Shown piece by piece: positions 55,978 through 64,000 of a stretch of DNA of 64,000 nucleotides. Each line of letters opens with the position of its first letter. Position 1 is the first letter of the stretch. The notes under the pieces were generated by a model. It made no database searches, was not told the DNA's origin, and was given only the letters and a program-made list of their open reading frames with translations. Source of the stretch: SZUA-442 sp963792405 (GTDB lineage Bacteria; Actinomycetota; Acidimicrobiia; Spongiisociales; UBA5794); assembly GCA_963792405.1 (NCBI GenBank), contig CAWBVU010000006.1:1612001-1676000 (forward strand), read 5' to 3'. Made by a program: the position numbers and the translations under genes.

Positions 55978-58521
55978 ATGCTCAAGGTCGCGCTCTCCGG
56001 ACTGCGCACGAACAAGGTGCGCCTCGCGCTCACGTCGCTCGCGATCGTCATCGGCGTGGCGTTCGTATCGGGCTCGTTCGTCCTCACCGACACGATCTCT
56101 GCGCGTTTCGACGCCCTGCTCGTGGACATCTCCGCGGGCACCGATGTCTACGTCCGCGCCGTGGACCCCGAGTTCGGCAACGATTTCGGGCAGGTGCTGC
56201 TGTCCATGCCAGAGCAGACACTCGACGACGTGCGGTCCGTCGACGGGGTCGACGCCGCAGAGCCGTCGGTGGACGGCTTCGCCCAGGTCATCGGGAAGGA
56301 TGGCGAGCCGATCGGAGGGCAGGGCCCCCCGACCCTCGCCTCGTCATGGATGGACGACGAGGAGCTGAGCCCGGTCAGGATCAAGGACGGCAACGGCCGA
56401 CCTCCGATGTCACCCGACGAGGTCGCACTCGACGTCGGTACCGCCAGGGCCAACGACTACGCCGTCGGCGACCCGATCGACCTGGTGTTCAACGGACCGG
56501 TCGAGACCTTCACCCTCGTCGGATTGATGAGCTTCGGTGAGGAGGACAACCTCGCAGGCGCGACGCTCCTCGCCTTCGAGTTCTCCGAAGCGCAACGGGT
56601 CCTCGGGCTCGAGGGCAGGATCAGCTCCATCGCGGTGGCGGCGGTGGAGGGCGTGACGCCGGACGAGTTGGTCACGCGTATCGAACCCGTGCTCCCCGAC
56701 GACGTCATCGCCATCACCGTGGAGGAATCGAACGCCGAGCAGAGCGAGCAGATCTCCGAAGCCCTGAGCTTCCTCACGATCGGCCTCCTCGCGTTCGCCG
56801 CGATCGCCGTGTTCGTCGGCGCGTTCATCATCACGAACACCTTCCGCATCATCGTCGCCCAGCGCACCCGCGAGCTCGCCCTCCTGAGGGCCATCGGCGC
56901 CACTGGCGCACAGGTGACGCGAATGGTCGTGCTGGAGGCCCTGCTGATCGCGTTGATCTCGTCCGCGATCGGTGTGATCATCGGCATCCTCCTGGCGATC
57001 ACCCTCCAGGCATTGCTCAACGCGATCGGGTTCGGACTCCCCGAGGGACCTCTGACCATCCTCCCCCGTACCGTCATCGTCGGCATGGCCGTCGGCGTGG
57101 TCGTCACCGTGATCTCGGCCATCCTGCCCGCCCGCAAGGCAGCCAGGATCCCGCCGGTGGCGGCGATGACCGAGGTCCTGTCGGCGCCGACGCGCAAGAG
57201 CCTCACCACGAGGGCCATCTGGGGCATCGCCGTGACCGCGGTGGGTGCGATCGCCCTCGGTGTCGGGCTCTTCACGTCGGTGAGTGAGGCGATCTGGTTC
57301 GTCGCGATCGGGGCGCTCACGACCTTCGTCGGCATCTCGATCCTCGCTCCCCTCTTCGCAGGGCCCATCGCCTCGGTCATCGGCTGGCCACTGCCGCGCC
57401 TCTTCGGAGTTCCCGGGAACCTCGCCGTCGAGAACACGCGACGCCAGCCCCGCCGCACGGCGTCGACCGCATCGGCGCTGATGATCGGGGTCGCGCTGGT
57501 CGTGTTCGTCGCCATCTTCGGCGCATCGGTGAAGGCGTCCGTCAGCTCGACACTCGGCGACATCTTCCCCGCCGACCTCACGGTGAGCTCCACGAACTTC
57601 ACGACGGGCGTGAGCCCACAGTTCACCGAGGAGCTCGCTGCCTCGCCCGAGATCGGCGAGGTCACCTCGCTCGGCTTCGCCCAGGTACGCATCGACGACG
57701 TGGTCTACTCGGTCACGGCGATCGACCCCACGACGGTCGGTGGCCTCCTCATCCTCGGCGCGTCCGACGAGGACCTCGCCGCCATGGACACCGATGACGG
57801 GCTCCTCGTGTCGACGGCCGAGGAGGATCAGACGGCATGGGTCGGTCGCACGGTGGAGGTGGAGCTCCCGAACGGGGCGACCGCGCCAGGGACCGTGCTC
57901 GGCACCTTCTCGTCCGACACGTTCGGCTCGTTCCTCATCACGAGGGAGCGGTACGCGACCGGGTACGAAGTGGTCAGTGACAACCTCGTGGCGGCCAACG
58001 CGGCCGAAGGCGTCACGGTGTCGGATGCACAGGACGCCGCCATCACGATCGCCGAGCGGTATCCGAACCTCCAGGTGCAGACGACGTCGGAGGTCCTTGC
58101 CGACGCCGAGGCCCAGATCGATCAGCTGCTCGCGATCTTCTCCGCCCTCCTCGGCCTTGCGATCATCATCGCCGTGCTCGGGATCACCAACACGCTCGCC
58201 CTGAGCATCATCGAGCGGACGCACGAGATCGGCCTGTTGAGGGCGATCGGGATGGTCAGGAGCCAGGTTCGCAGGATGATTCGGTGGGAGGCCGTCGTCA
58301 TCGCGGTGTTCGGCGCGATCCTCGGGATCATGGCGGGCATCGTGCTGGGATGGGCGGTCGTGACGGCCCTCGCGGACCAGGGACTCGAGACCTTCTCGGT
58401 GCCGTGGCTCCAGCTGCTCGTCTACATCCTGATCGCCGCCGTCGCCGGCGTCATCGCCGCGATCTACCCCGCCCGCAAGGCGGCCAACCTGAACATCCTG
58501 GACGCCATCGCCTACGAGTGA
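55978..58521 (+). CDS. ABC transporter permease, FtsX/MacB type with two FtsX domains
   Basis: 847 residues: N-terminal helix (LTSLAIVIGVAFVSGSFVLTD), a MacB-type extracytoplasmic domain, then helices of the first FtsX domain (about 255-400, with RELALLRAIGAT), a central pair, a second extracytoplasmic domain, and the second FtsX domain (about 710-847, EIGLLRAIGMVRSQVRRMI). Two-domain FtsX exporters move peptides, lipids or antibiotics; cargo unknown. Its 3' end overlaps the convergent gene by 10 bp. Confidence 0.92.
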   Translation: MLKVALSGLRTNKVRLALTSLAIVIGVAFVSGSFVLTDTISARFDALLVDISAGTDVYVRAVDPEFGNDFGQVLLSMPEQTLDDVRSVDGVDAAEPSVDGFAQVIGKDGEPIGGQGPPTLASSWMDDEELSPVRIKDGNGRPPMSPDEVALDVGTARANDYAVGDPIDLVFNGPVETFTLVGLMSFGEEDNLAGATLLAFEFSEAQRVLGLEGRISSIAVAAVEGVTPDELVTRIEPVLPDDVIAITVEESNAEQSEQISEALSFLTIGLLAFAAIAVFVGAFIITNTFRIIVAQRTRELALLRAIGATGAQVTRMVVLEALLIALISSAIGVIIGILLAITLQALLNAIGFGLPEGPLTILPRTVIVGMAVGVVVTVISAILPARKAARIPPVAAMTEVLSAPTRKSLTTRAIWGIAVTAVGAIALGVGLFTSVSEAIWFVAIGALTTFVGISILAPLFAGPIASVIGWPLPRLFGVPGNLAVENTRRQPRRTASTASALMIGVALVVFVAIFGASVKASVSSTLGDIFPADLTVSSTNFTTGVSPQFTEELAASPEIGEVTSLGFAQVRIDDVVYSVTAIDPTTVGGLLILGASDEDLAAMDTDDGLLVSTAEEDQTAWVGRTVEVELPNGATAPGTVLGTFSSDTFGSFLITRERYATGYEVVSDNLVAANAAEGVTVSDAQDAAITIAERYPNLQVQTTSEVLADAEAQIDQLLAIFSALLGLAIIIAVLGITNTLALSIIERTHEIGLLRAIGMVRSQVRRMIRWEAVVIAVFGAILGIMAGIVLGWAVVTALADQGLETFSVPWLQLLVYILIAAVAGVIAAIYPARKAANLNILDAIAYE

Positions 58522-59081
58522 TCGGGTCCGGTCCAGTCACCGGCATGATCGAGCATGAACATGCTCACCTCGTGGACACGGTCGAGGACGTCGCAGAAGG
58601 AGTCCTGGTGGAACATGATGTCCACCAACGAGCGGTCGACGGCTCCCACGACCGAGAGGCGCTCGTCCTCGGCGTCACTCAGCGCCCCCATCGAGCGAAC
58701 GGATCTCACCTCGATCGGGAGGTCGATGCCGCCGATCCCCGCGAGCTCGGCGGACAGCACGATGAGGTCGGGAGGCTGCTGCATCGGGGGCAACGACCAG
58801 TTGAAGTAGAACGTGACGGCGTACTCGTTCGCCGGGTCCTCGTCGACGTCGGGATCGTCGATCAGGAGGTCCTCGAGCTTGAGCAGCATCCTCGGATCCA
58901 CGTCGAGTGAGATGTGCAGATCGAGAGGGCCAGAGCATGCCTCGGCGGGATGCACGTCGATCTCCCATGCCTGGCGGAGGGTGTAGGTCTCGACGAAGTG
59001 CCGCTCGTCGTGGACATGGAAGCCGTGTTCGACGGCGTGGTCCTTCAGGTATGTGATCGTCGATGCGATGTCGACGGCCAT
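58512..59081 (-). CDS. Conserved hypothetical protein next to LiaF-like gene
   Basis: 189 residues, soluble and acidic, unrecognised. Blocks include TITYLKDHAVEHGFHVHDERHFVETYTLRQAWEIDV, PLDLHISLDVDPRMLLKLEDLLID and a DPDVDEDPANEYAVTFYFNWSLP stretch. It overlaps the LiaF-like gene as TGATG, so the two are made together. Confidence 0.7.
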   Translation of the reverse strand: MAVDIASTITYLKDHAVEHGFHVHDERHFVETYTLRQAWEIDVHPAEACSGPLDLHISLDVDPRMLLKLEDLLIDDPDVDEDPANEYAVTFYFNWSLPPMQQPPDLIVLSAELAGIGGIDLPIEVRSVRSMGALSDAEDERLSVVGAVDRSLVDIMFHQDSFCDVLDRVHEVSMFMLDHAGDWTGPDHS

Positions 59082-59533
59082 CAGGCCCCCTCCCCGTCGT
59101 GGATGATGACGCCCCCCATGACCGCGGTGGCGTCGACGAGCAACAGCGGCGCCGTCTCGATGAGGTCGTCGGGGTGTGTGCGGTTGACCAGGTCGCCCAT
59201 GATCACCTGAGCGATCGCCTCGACCCTCCACGTCTCGGGGACGATGACCTCCACACCCCCCATGACCGCCCTCAGGCGAAGCGTCGCCATGCGGTCGAAG
59301 GCTGCGTTCCGCAGATCGAGCACGATGCTGCCCATGAAGGCCGTGGCGGTGCCGGATTGGAGTGCACCGGCAGTGCTGTGGAATCTGCGCTCCGCCATCG
59401 ACGCCACGAGGGCGAAGGTGTCGTCCTCCCCTGTTCCGAATTCGGGAAGGGTCATCCTCACGATGAAGCCCGCCGCCGCCGACGCACCGACGAAGACGAG
59501 GAACCCGATGACCGCCCTGCGCACCATCCTCAC
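59081..59533 (-). CDS. LiaF-like C-terminal domain protein with membrane anchor
   Basis: 150 residues: one N-terminal helix (AVIGFLVFVGASAAAGFIV), then the cell-wall-active-antibiotics-response (LiaF/VraT-type) beta repeat with TATAFMGSIVLDLRNAAFDRMATLRLRAVMGGVEVIVPETWRV and a final AVMGGVIIHD. Such proteins sense or respond to envelope stress. GTG 59533 is selected because TAGGTT lies exactly 6 nt upstream; ATG 59527 is the alternative. Confidence 0.78.
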   Translation of the reverse strand: MRMVRRAVIGFLVFVGASAAAGFIVRMTLPEFGTGEDDTFALVASMAERRFHSTAGALQSGTATAFMGSIVLDLRNAAFDRMATLRLRAVMGGVEVIVPETWRVEAIAQVIMGDLVNRTHPDDLIETAPLLLVDATAVMGGVIIHDGEGA

Positions 59534-59539
59534 CTGTGC

Positions 59540-59545
59540 AACCTA
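59540..59545 (-). promoter_or_regulatory. -10 box of the LiaF-like gene (leaderless pattern)
   Basis: TAGGTT on the minus strand, 6 nt before GTG 59533. Confidence 0.5.
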
Positions 59546-59570
59546 CCAAAGCGCAGGGACCAAGGACCCG

Positions 59571-60461
59571 TCATGCGATCGGTGTCGTGGGGTGGACCTC
59601 TGCAAGTCCCCACCGTTGGACCGCGGCGACCGCCACGACGACGATCGCGATCCCAACCCACTGCACGACCGCGAGCCGCTGGTCGAGGATGAGGGAGGCG
59701 GCCACGGCACCGATGGCGGGCTCGGCTGTCGCGACGATCCCGACGACGCCGGACGACGCAAGCGTCAGCGCGACGAACTCGAGCATGAAGGGCAGCGCGG
59801 TGCCGACGATGCCGACCAGGAGCAGGTCACCTGCGACCGTCCTCGCCGCGTCGAAGGGGAACGTCCACCACGGCAGGACCACAGCCCAGATGATGGATGC
59901 GAACACGAACCCCCATGCCCCGACCTGGGAGGGTCGGTGGTCGCGCCCGAGGAACTCGCCGTAGATCAGGTAGGCGGCGAAGAGCAGCGCCGCAGCGAGC
60001 CCGGAGGCGACACCGACGAGGTCCGACCCATCCAGCGACCAGGCTCGGGTGACGAGTGCCACACCTGCGACGGCGGCGACCGATGCGATCCACGCGATCG
60101 GGCTGACGTGCTCACCCCTCACCACGGCGATCCAGATCAGCACGAGGATCGGGGCGAGGAACTGGATCGTGGCGCCGGGACCGACGCCCAGGCGATCGAT
60201 CGCCCAGTAGAACGTCACGTTCACGGAGGCCAGGATGAACCCGAGGATCGCGAACCTCCACATCCCCCGCCCCGGTGCCAGGGCACCGCGATAGGCGGCG
60301 AACGCGCACAGGAGGACGGCCGCGATCAGCGACCGGACCTGGGCGACGTAGGCAGGGCCAACCGTGGCGAAGACGCCGCCCGCGACCGCGCCGGAGACAC
60401 CGAACATGCCCGCTGCGGTGAGCGCGAGCAGGGCACCGGTCGTGGAACGTCGTGCGAACAC
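59571..60461 (-). CDS. EamA/DMT-family permease
   Basis: 296 residues with ten helices in two EamA halves (GALLALTAAGMFGVSGAVAGGVF...; GVASGLAAALLFAAYLIYGEFLG...). AEPAIGAVAASLILDQRL near the C-terminus is the usual EamA repeat. Probably exports an amino acid or metabolite. The GTG at 60461 is fixed by a TAGGAT box 7 nt upstream; the 63 codons of open frame before it are arginine/proline-rich and overlap the sigma-factor promoter. Confidence 0.88.
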   Translation of the reverse strand: MFARRSTTGALLALTAAGMFGVSGAVAGGVFATVGPAYVAQVRSLIAAVLLCAFAAYRGALAPGRGMWRFAILGFILASVNVTFYWAIDRLGVGPGATIQFLAPILVLIWIAVVRGEHVSPIAWIASVAAVAGVALVTRAWSLDGSDLVGVASGLAAALLFAAYLIYGEFLGRDHRPSQVGAWGFVFASIIWAVVLPWWTFPFDAARTVAGDLLLVGIVGTALPFMLEFVALTLASSGVVGIVATAEPAIGAVAASLILDQRLAVVQWVGIAIVVVAVAAVQRWGLAEVHPTTPIA

Positions 60462-60631
60462 GGAGTGGATCCTACGGCAGGCCCGCGGACTGGCCCCCCG
60501 GGACTGCGGAGGACGGCGAGGACGATCGCACGCATCTCCGCAGGCGGCTTCCGGCCTGCCTAGCGTGCAGGCGGTACCGCACGGATCGAGATGCGTGCAA
60601 CCGAATCGCCGCGGGGGAGGTTCATAGGGGC
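60462..60631. promoter_or_regulatory. Divergent EamA / ECF sigma control region
   Basis: TAGGAT (60469-60474, minus) is the leaderless EamA -10. Rightward, an inverted repeat GCCTGC (60554-60559) - 7 nt - GCAGGC (60567-60572) encloses TAGCGT (60561-60566), a candidate -10 of the sigma operon overlapped by an operator. Confidence 0.45.
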
Positions 60632-61174
60632 ATGGGACCACCACCCACATCGGACGAGGCGATCAGTGCCGCGATCCTTGCAGACCTCGACACGGGGTTC
60701 ACCCACCTCGTCGTCGCGTTCCAACCGGGCATCTACTCGGGAGCGTGGCGACTCACGGGCACGAGGGAGGACGCAGAGGACGTCGCCCAGGACACCTTCC
60801 TGCGCGCCTATCGGGCACTCGAGGGATACGACTCCACGCGGATCGGCGCCATGCGGTTCCGTCCATGGCTGTGGACGATCGCGCTGAACCTGTGTCGGAC
60901 GAGGGCGGCACGCCGGACGTCGACCGTGGCCCTCGTCGAGGATCACCTCACCCCGACGACCGATGACGCTGCGATCGACGACGATGCGTGGAACGGATGG
61001 CTCGATGAGCTTCCCGCGACACAGCGGTCCGCCGTGATCCTCAGGCACGTCCTCGACCTCCCCATCGCCGAGATCGCCGAGATCACCGGCAGGCCGGAAG
61101 GCACCGTCAAAGCAGACATCTCACGAGGTCTCGCTCGCCTGCGGGACCACATCGATCACGAGGAGGCACGATGA
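60632..61174 (+). CDS. ECF-type RNA polymerase sigma factor
   Basis: 180 residues. Region 2: HLVVAFQPGIYSGAWRLTGTREDAEDVAQDTFLRAYRALEGYD; region 4: LPATQRSAVILRHVLDLPIAEIAEITGRPEGTVKADISRGLARLRDHI. No anti-sigma gene is adjacent; instead the stop overlaps the alkyltransferase gene (ATGA). GGGGAGG lies upstream of the ATG. It may direct a small regulon tied to DNA alkylation damage. Confidence 0.92.
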   Translation: MGPPPTSDEAISAAILADLDTGFTHLVVAFQPGIYSGAWRLTGTREDAEDVAQDTFLRAYRALEGYDSTRIGAMRFRPWLWTIALNLCRTRAARRTSTVALVEDHLTPTTDDAAIDDDAWNGWLDELPATQRSAVILRHVLDLPIAEIAEITGRPEGTVKADISRGLARLRDHIDHEEAR

Positions 61175-61752
61175 CCCATCTCGAGAAGGCGCTTCGCGAA
61201 CTCGACCGCACGCCGCCACATGAGCTCGAGCAGAGGACCCTGCTGGCCGCTGGAGCCGCGGACCGGGTCACCCGCTCCGATTCGCCGGTCGGGGCCGTCT
61301 GGATCGCGTGGAGCCCTCGCGGCGTGACGGCGCTCACGCCCCTCTTCGCGGCAGCCACCATCGACGAGTTCCTCGCCCACCATCGACGACGCTCCTACCC
61401 GGTGGACCGTATGCCTTCCGATCTCGCATCGACCGTGGAGGGGGGCTTGGACTCCGGCGACACCTCGCACGTCCCCGTCGACATGGCGGGCATCGCGGCG
61501 TTCCAGCGTTCCGTGCTCACGGCGTGCGCGTCGATCCCCGTGGGGACCGTGCGCCCGTACGGATGGATCGCAGAGGAGATCGGCAACCCGGGATCGGTCC
61601 GCGCCGTGGGAACCGCCCTCGGGCGCAACCCGATCCCGTTGATCGTGCCATGCCACAGGGTCGTGCGCAGCGACGGCTCGATCGGTGAATACGCGTTCGG
61701 TCCCGAGCTCAAGCACGACCTCCTCGTGCGGGAGGGCGCACTCCTGGCCTGA
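61171..61752 (+). CDS. ogt: Methylated-DNA-protein-cysteine methyltransferase
   Basis: 193 residues. C-terminal active domain with IPVGTVRPYGWIAEEIGNPGSVRAVGTALGRNPIPLIVPCHRVVRSDGSIGEYAFG; the acceptor Cys is in PCHRV and the RAVGTALGRNP helix-turn-helix binds DNA. The N-terminal ~100 residues include a standard MGMT-type lobe (SPVGAVWIAWSPRGVTAL) preceded by ~35 extra residues. Coupled to the ECF sigma factor by ATGA. Confidence 0.92.
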   Translation: MTHLEKALRELDRTPPHELEQRTLLAAGAADRVTRSDSPVGAVWIAWSPRGVTALTPLFAAATIDEFLAHHRRRSYPVDRMPSDLASTVEGGLDSGDTSHVPVDMAGIAAFQRSVLTACASIPVGTVRPYGWIAEEIGNPGSVRAVGTALGRNPIPLIVPCHRVVRSDGSIGEYAFGPELKHDLLVREGALLA

Positions 61753-61768
61753 GGGACATGCGCGGCGA

Positions 61769-61774
61769 CGTAGA
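61769..61774 (+). promoter_or_regulatory. -10 box of the chagasin-like lipoprotein gene
   Basis: TAGACT followed by a ~50-nt leader with GGGAGG before ATG 61825. Confidence 0.4.
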
Positions 61775-61824
61775 CTTCGAGGGAGAGCCTCGCCGACGGC
61801 CCATTCGCAACCGGGAGGTGCGAC

Positions 61825-62241
61825 ATGCGTGGGGTACGGCTCGTGTGGGTCGGGGTTGCACTGATCGCCGCATCATGCGGCAACGGTGGCGCCAGCGGCG
61901 ACGTCGTCACAGAGGACGACAGCGGCACCGAGATCCTCATGGGATCCGGCGAGAGCGTCACCATCGAGCTCGGGGCCAATGCGTCCACCGGGTACGGATG
62001 GGTCGTGGCGGAACCCACCCCGTTCGGCGTCGTGGAGATCGTCGAGAGTCGCTACGACGAGCCCGACACGGACCTGGTCGGTGCCCCCGGCACCCAGGTC
62101 TATGTCATCGAAGCCGTACGCGAGGGCGCGGGGATCCTCCGGCTCGAGTATCTGCGGTCCTTCGACGAGCCGCCGGTGCCGGCGAAGGTGGTCGAGTACA
62201 TCATCCGCGTCGATGGCGCCCCCTGGCCGCCCACCTCCTGA
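61825..62241 (+). CDS. Chagasin-like (inhibitor I42) lipoprotein
   Basis: 138 residues. Lipoprotein signal LVWVGVALIAASC with the acceptor Cys at about 18. The mature part has the chagasin loops: ANASTGYGWVV (family NxTTGYxW), GAPGTQVY, and GILRLEYLRSFDE (RPW loop region). Chagasin-family proteins inhibit papain-like cysteine proteases; the RPW Trp is not obvious here, so inhibition is not certain. Confidence 0.78.
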   Translation: MRGVRLVWVGVALIAASCGNGGASGDVVTEDDSGTEILMGSGESVTIELGANASTGYGWVVAEPTPFGVVEIVESRYDEPDTDLVGAPGTQVYVIEAVREGAGILRLEYLRSFDEPPVPAKVVEYIIRVDGAPWPPTS

Positions 62242-62283
62242 GCGTCACCGGGTGTCGAGCCCGGTGAGCACCGCTCGAGCTGA

Positions 62284-62289
62284 TAGCTT
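62284..62289 (+). promoter_or_regulatory. -10 box of the aminotransferase gene (leaderless pattern)
   Basis: TAGCTT, 6 nt, then ATG 62296. Confidence 0.55.
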
Positions 62290-62295
62290 GTGGCC

Positions 62296-63972
62296 ATGGA
62301 TCTGATCGAGACCATCCGCGAGTCCGTGATCGGCAGCCACCACGCGGTCCCGGGGCCCTTCGGGCCGCGGAGGGTCACCTACGCCGACTACACGGCATCG
62401 GGCCGATCGCTCACGTTCATCGAGGACTACCTCCGTGACGTGGTGCTGCCGCTGTACGCGAACACGCACACGGAGTCGTCCGGCACGGGGCTCCAGACGA
62501 CGAGGTTCAGGGAGGAAGCCCGCCAGATCATCCGGCGCCACGTGCACGCGACCGACGATCATGCCGTCCTGTTCGTCGGCTCGGGATGCACGGGCGCGAT
62601 CGATCGCATGATCCGGGTCCTCGGGCTGTCGGTCCCCGACACCCTCGATCGGGCATATCGCCTCACCGACCACATCCCGCCCGATGAGCGGCCCGTCGTC
62701 TTCATCGGCCCCTTCGAGCACCACTCCAACGAGCTGCCGTGGCGCGAGTCGATCGCCGACGTCATCAGGATCGGCGAGGATTCCGACGGACACATCGACC
62801 AGGCGCACCTCGAGCGCGAGCTCATCGCCCACCGCCATCGTCCGCTCCTGATCGGCTCGTTCTCGGCGGCATCGAACGTCACCGGCATCATCTCGGATAC
62901 CTATGGCCTCGCCGAGCTCCTCCACACCCATGGAGCCCTTTCGTTCTGGGACTTCGCCGCAGCTGCGCCCTACGTCGCGATCGACATGCAACCCGCCGAC
63001 CGACCCCTCGCCTACAAGGACGCCATCTTCATCTCGACGCACAAGCTCATCGGCGGCCCCGGCACGCCCGGCCTCCTGATCGCCCGCAAGGAGCTGTTCA
63101 CGAACACGGTCCCCTCGGTGCCCGGCGGGGGGACGGTGGAGTTCGTCCAGCCGGACCACCACGAGTACCTCTCCGACATCGAGCACAGGGAGGAGGGAGG
63201 GACTCCCGCCATCGTCGAGTCGATCAGGGCGGGGCTCGTGTTCCAGCTCAAGGATGCCGTCGGCACCGACACGATCAAGGAGCTCGAGGAATCGTTCATC
63301 TCACGAGCCATCACGTCGTGGACCGCCAATCCCGACATCCAGATCCTCGGCAACGCGGACGCCGATCGGCTGAGCATCGTCTCGTTCGTGGTCAAGCACC
63401 ACGGGCGCTACCTCCACCACAACTTCATCGTCGCCCTCCTCAACGACCTGTTCGGCATCCAGTCGCGGGGCGGGTGCTCATGTGCGGGCCCCTATGGACA
63501 TGCGTTGCTGGGCATCGACGCCGAGCACTCGAACGAGATCAGCCACGAGGTGCACCTCGGTTGTGAGGGCATCAAACCCGGCTGGATCAGGGTCAATTTC
63601 AACTACTTCATCTCGGACACCGTGTTCGCCTTCATCGTCGAGGCCATCCACCTGGTGGCCACCCATGGGTGGAAGCTCCTTCCCTGGTATCGGCTCGATC
63701 TGGCGACCGCGACGTGGGAGCACGTCGATGGGCGCGGGGCGACGCCGTTCTCCCTGTCGGACGTGTCATACGACGATGGGCACATGCGCTATGAGGTGCC
63801 GGACGCGACCGCGACCGACGCCGAGCTCGCCGGCTACCTCGACGAGGCACGGCGGCTCTTCGACGCCATCGACCCGTCGATGGGGCCTGAGCAACCGCCG
63901 CTGCACGCAACCGCATCGTTCGAAGACCTCCGCTGGTTCCTCCTCCCCGACGACGTCCGCGCTGGTGACTGA
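62296..63972 (+). CDS. Class V aminotransferase/cysteine desulfurase-like PLP enzyme
   Basis: 558 residues, longer than the usual ~400. PLP lysine in FISTHKLIGGPGTPGLL (about residue 248), TYADYTASGRSLTFIEDY at the N-terminus, GSGCTGAIDRMIRVL, IGPFEHHSNELPWRES and SWWDFAAA-like SFWDFAAAAPY; RGGCSCAGPYGH supplies a candidate persulfide Cys. These match the SufS-like subgroup that carries a C-terminal extension. Activity as desulfurase or aminotransferase is not settled. Start fixed by the leaderless -10 box; GTG 62290 is the alternative. Confidence 0.85.
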   Translation: MDLIETIRESVIGSHHAVPGPFGPRRVTYADYTASGRSLTFIEDYLRDVVLPLYANTHTESSGTGLQTTRFREEARQIIRRHVHATDDHAVLFVGSGCTGAIDRMIRVLGLSVPDTLDRAYRLTDHIPPDERPVVFIGPFEHHSNELPWRESIADVIRIGEDSDGHIDQAHLERELIAHRHRPLLIGSFSAASNVTGIISDTYGLAELLHTHGALSFWDFAAAAPYVAIDMQPADRPLAYKDAIFISTHKLIGGPGTPGLLIARKELFTNTVPSVPGGGTVEFVQPDHHEYLSDIEHREEGGTPAIVESIRAGLVFQLKDAVGTDTIKELEESFISRAITSWTANPDIQILGNADADRLSIVSFVVKHHGRYLHHNFIVALLNDLFGIQSRGGCSCAGPYGHALLGIDAEHSNEISHEVHLGCEGIKPGWIRVNFNYFISDTVFAFIVEAIHLVATHGWKLLPWYRLDLATATWEHVDGRGATPFSLSDVSYDDGHMRYEVPDATATDAELAGYLDEARRLFDAIDPSMGPEQPPLHATASFEDLRWFLLPDDVRAGD

Positions 63973-64000
63973 GCCGGCCCCCCCGGAGTGGTTCACGCGA

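Overview
The window is a GC-rich bacterial chromosome segment, read as a deep-branching member of the Actinomycetota (for example Acidimicrobiia-like; the class is an inference). The evidence is an MshA-type glycosyltransferase of mycothiol synthesis, an RsiG-type c-di-GMP-binding regulator, a class II (B12-dependent) ribonucleotide reductase, a menaquinol-type Rieske/split cytochrome b complex, and many promoters whose TANNNT -10 box lies only 6-9 nt before the start codon, as in leaderless actinobacterial transcription. No phage, IS element, CRISPR array, rRNA or tRNA gene was seen.

Respiratory block (1-18,089). A leftward nuoABCDEFGH operon (nuoH cut by the window edge), almost entirely joined by ATGA/GTGA/TGATG overlaps, diverges from rex, the NADH/NAD+ sensor. 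Next comes a leftward seven-gene operon for an unusual quinol:cytochrome c reductase: membrane protein, 2x[4Fe-4S] ferredoxin, b6-type cytochrome b, subunit IV-like C-terminal cytochrome b, Rieske protein, diheme cytochrome c and another membrane protein. Diverging from it are a CcoN-CcoO-like fusion that has lost all the heme/CuB histidine ligands expected in an oxidase, and a membrane cytochrome c with four copies of an unrecognised ~43-residue cytoplasmic repeat. The same motif occurs twice in the N-terminal extension of the subunit IV protein. This shared motif plus the pseudo-oxidase is the best candidate for an undescribed system here.

Metabolic block (18,156-28,577). It holds a geranylgeranyl/menaquinone reductase-family flavoprotein with a coupled 31-residue membrane peptide, a small Cys-rich protein behind a structured leader, a SAM hydroxide adenosyltransferase, PPK2, and a homogentisate pathway (HPPD; HmgA - unknown protein - FahA - mini-ORF - NagA, all overlapping). 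The unknown protein sits where maleylacetoacetate isomerase would be expected. A MoaD-like domain fused after a Gly-Gly to a degenerate CdsA-like membrane protein follows.

Central block (28,633-46,776). It contains an M23 peptidase, RsiG, an asparaginase II-family protein, a FemAB-like acyltransferase coupled to mshA, a DnaA-box cluster, a VOC protein, a Clp1-like kinase, an amidotransferase/acyl-CoA synthetase pair, small envelope proteins, an MFS carrier, a DhnA-type aldolase, nrdJ with a complex control region, and small membrane proteins, one apparently frameshifted in a C/G run.

Methionine and sulfur block (46,802-55,113). A SAM-I-type riboswitch precedes metH and a MTHFR-family gene. 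A convergent operon DUF1737-rhodanese-metZ-DUF4395 has a structured leader, and diverges from an ArsR-family regulator whose promoter carries two identical-architecture operators TTCGA-N6-TCGAA.

Right end (55,137-64,000). An ABC exporter of the MacB/LolD type, a LiaF-like protein and partner, an EamA permease, an ECF sigma factor translationally coupled to an O6-alkylguanine-DNA alkyltransferase, a chagasin-like lipoprotein and a class V aminotransferase.
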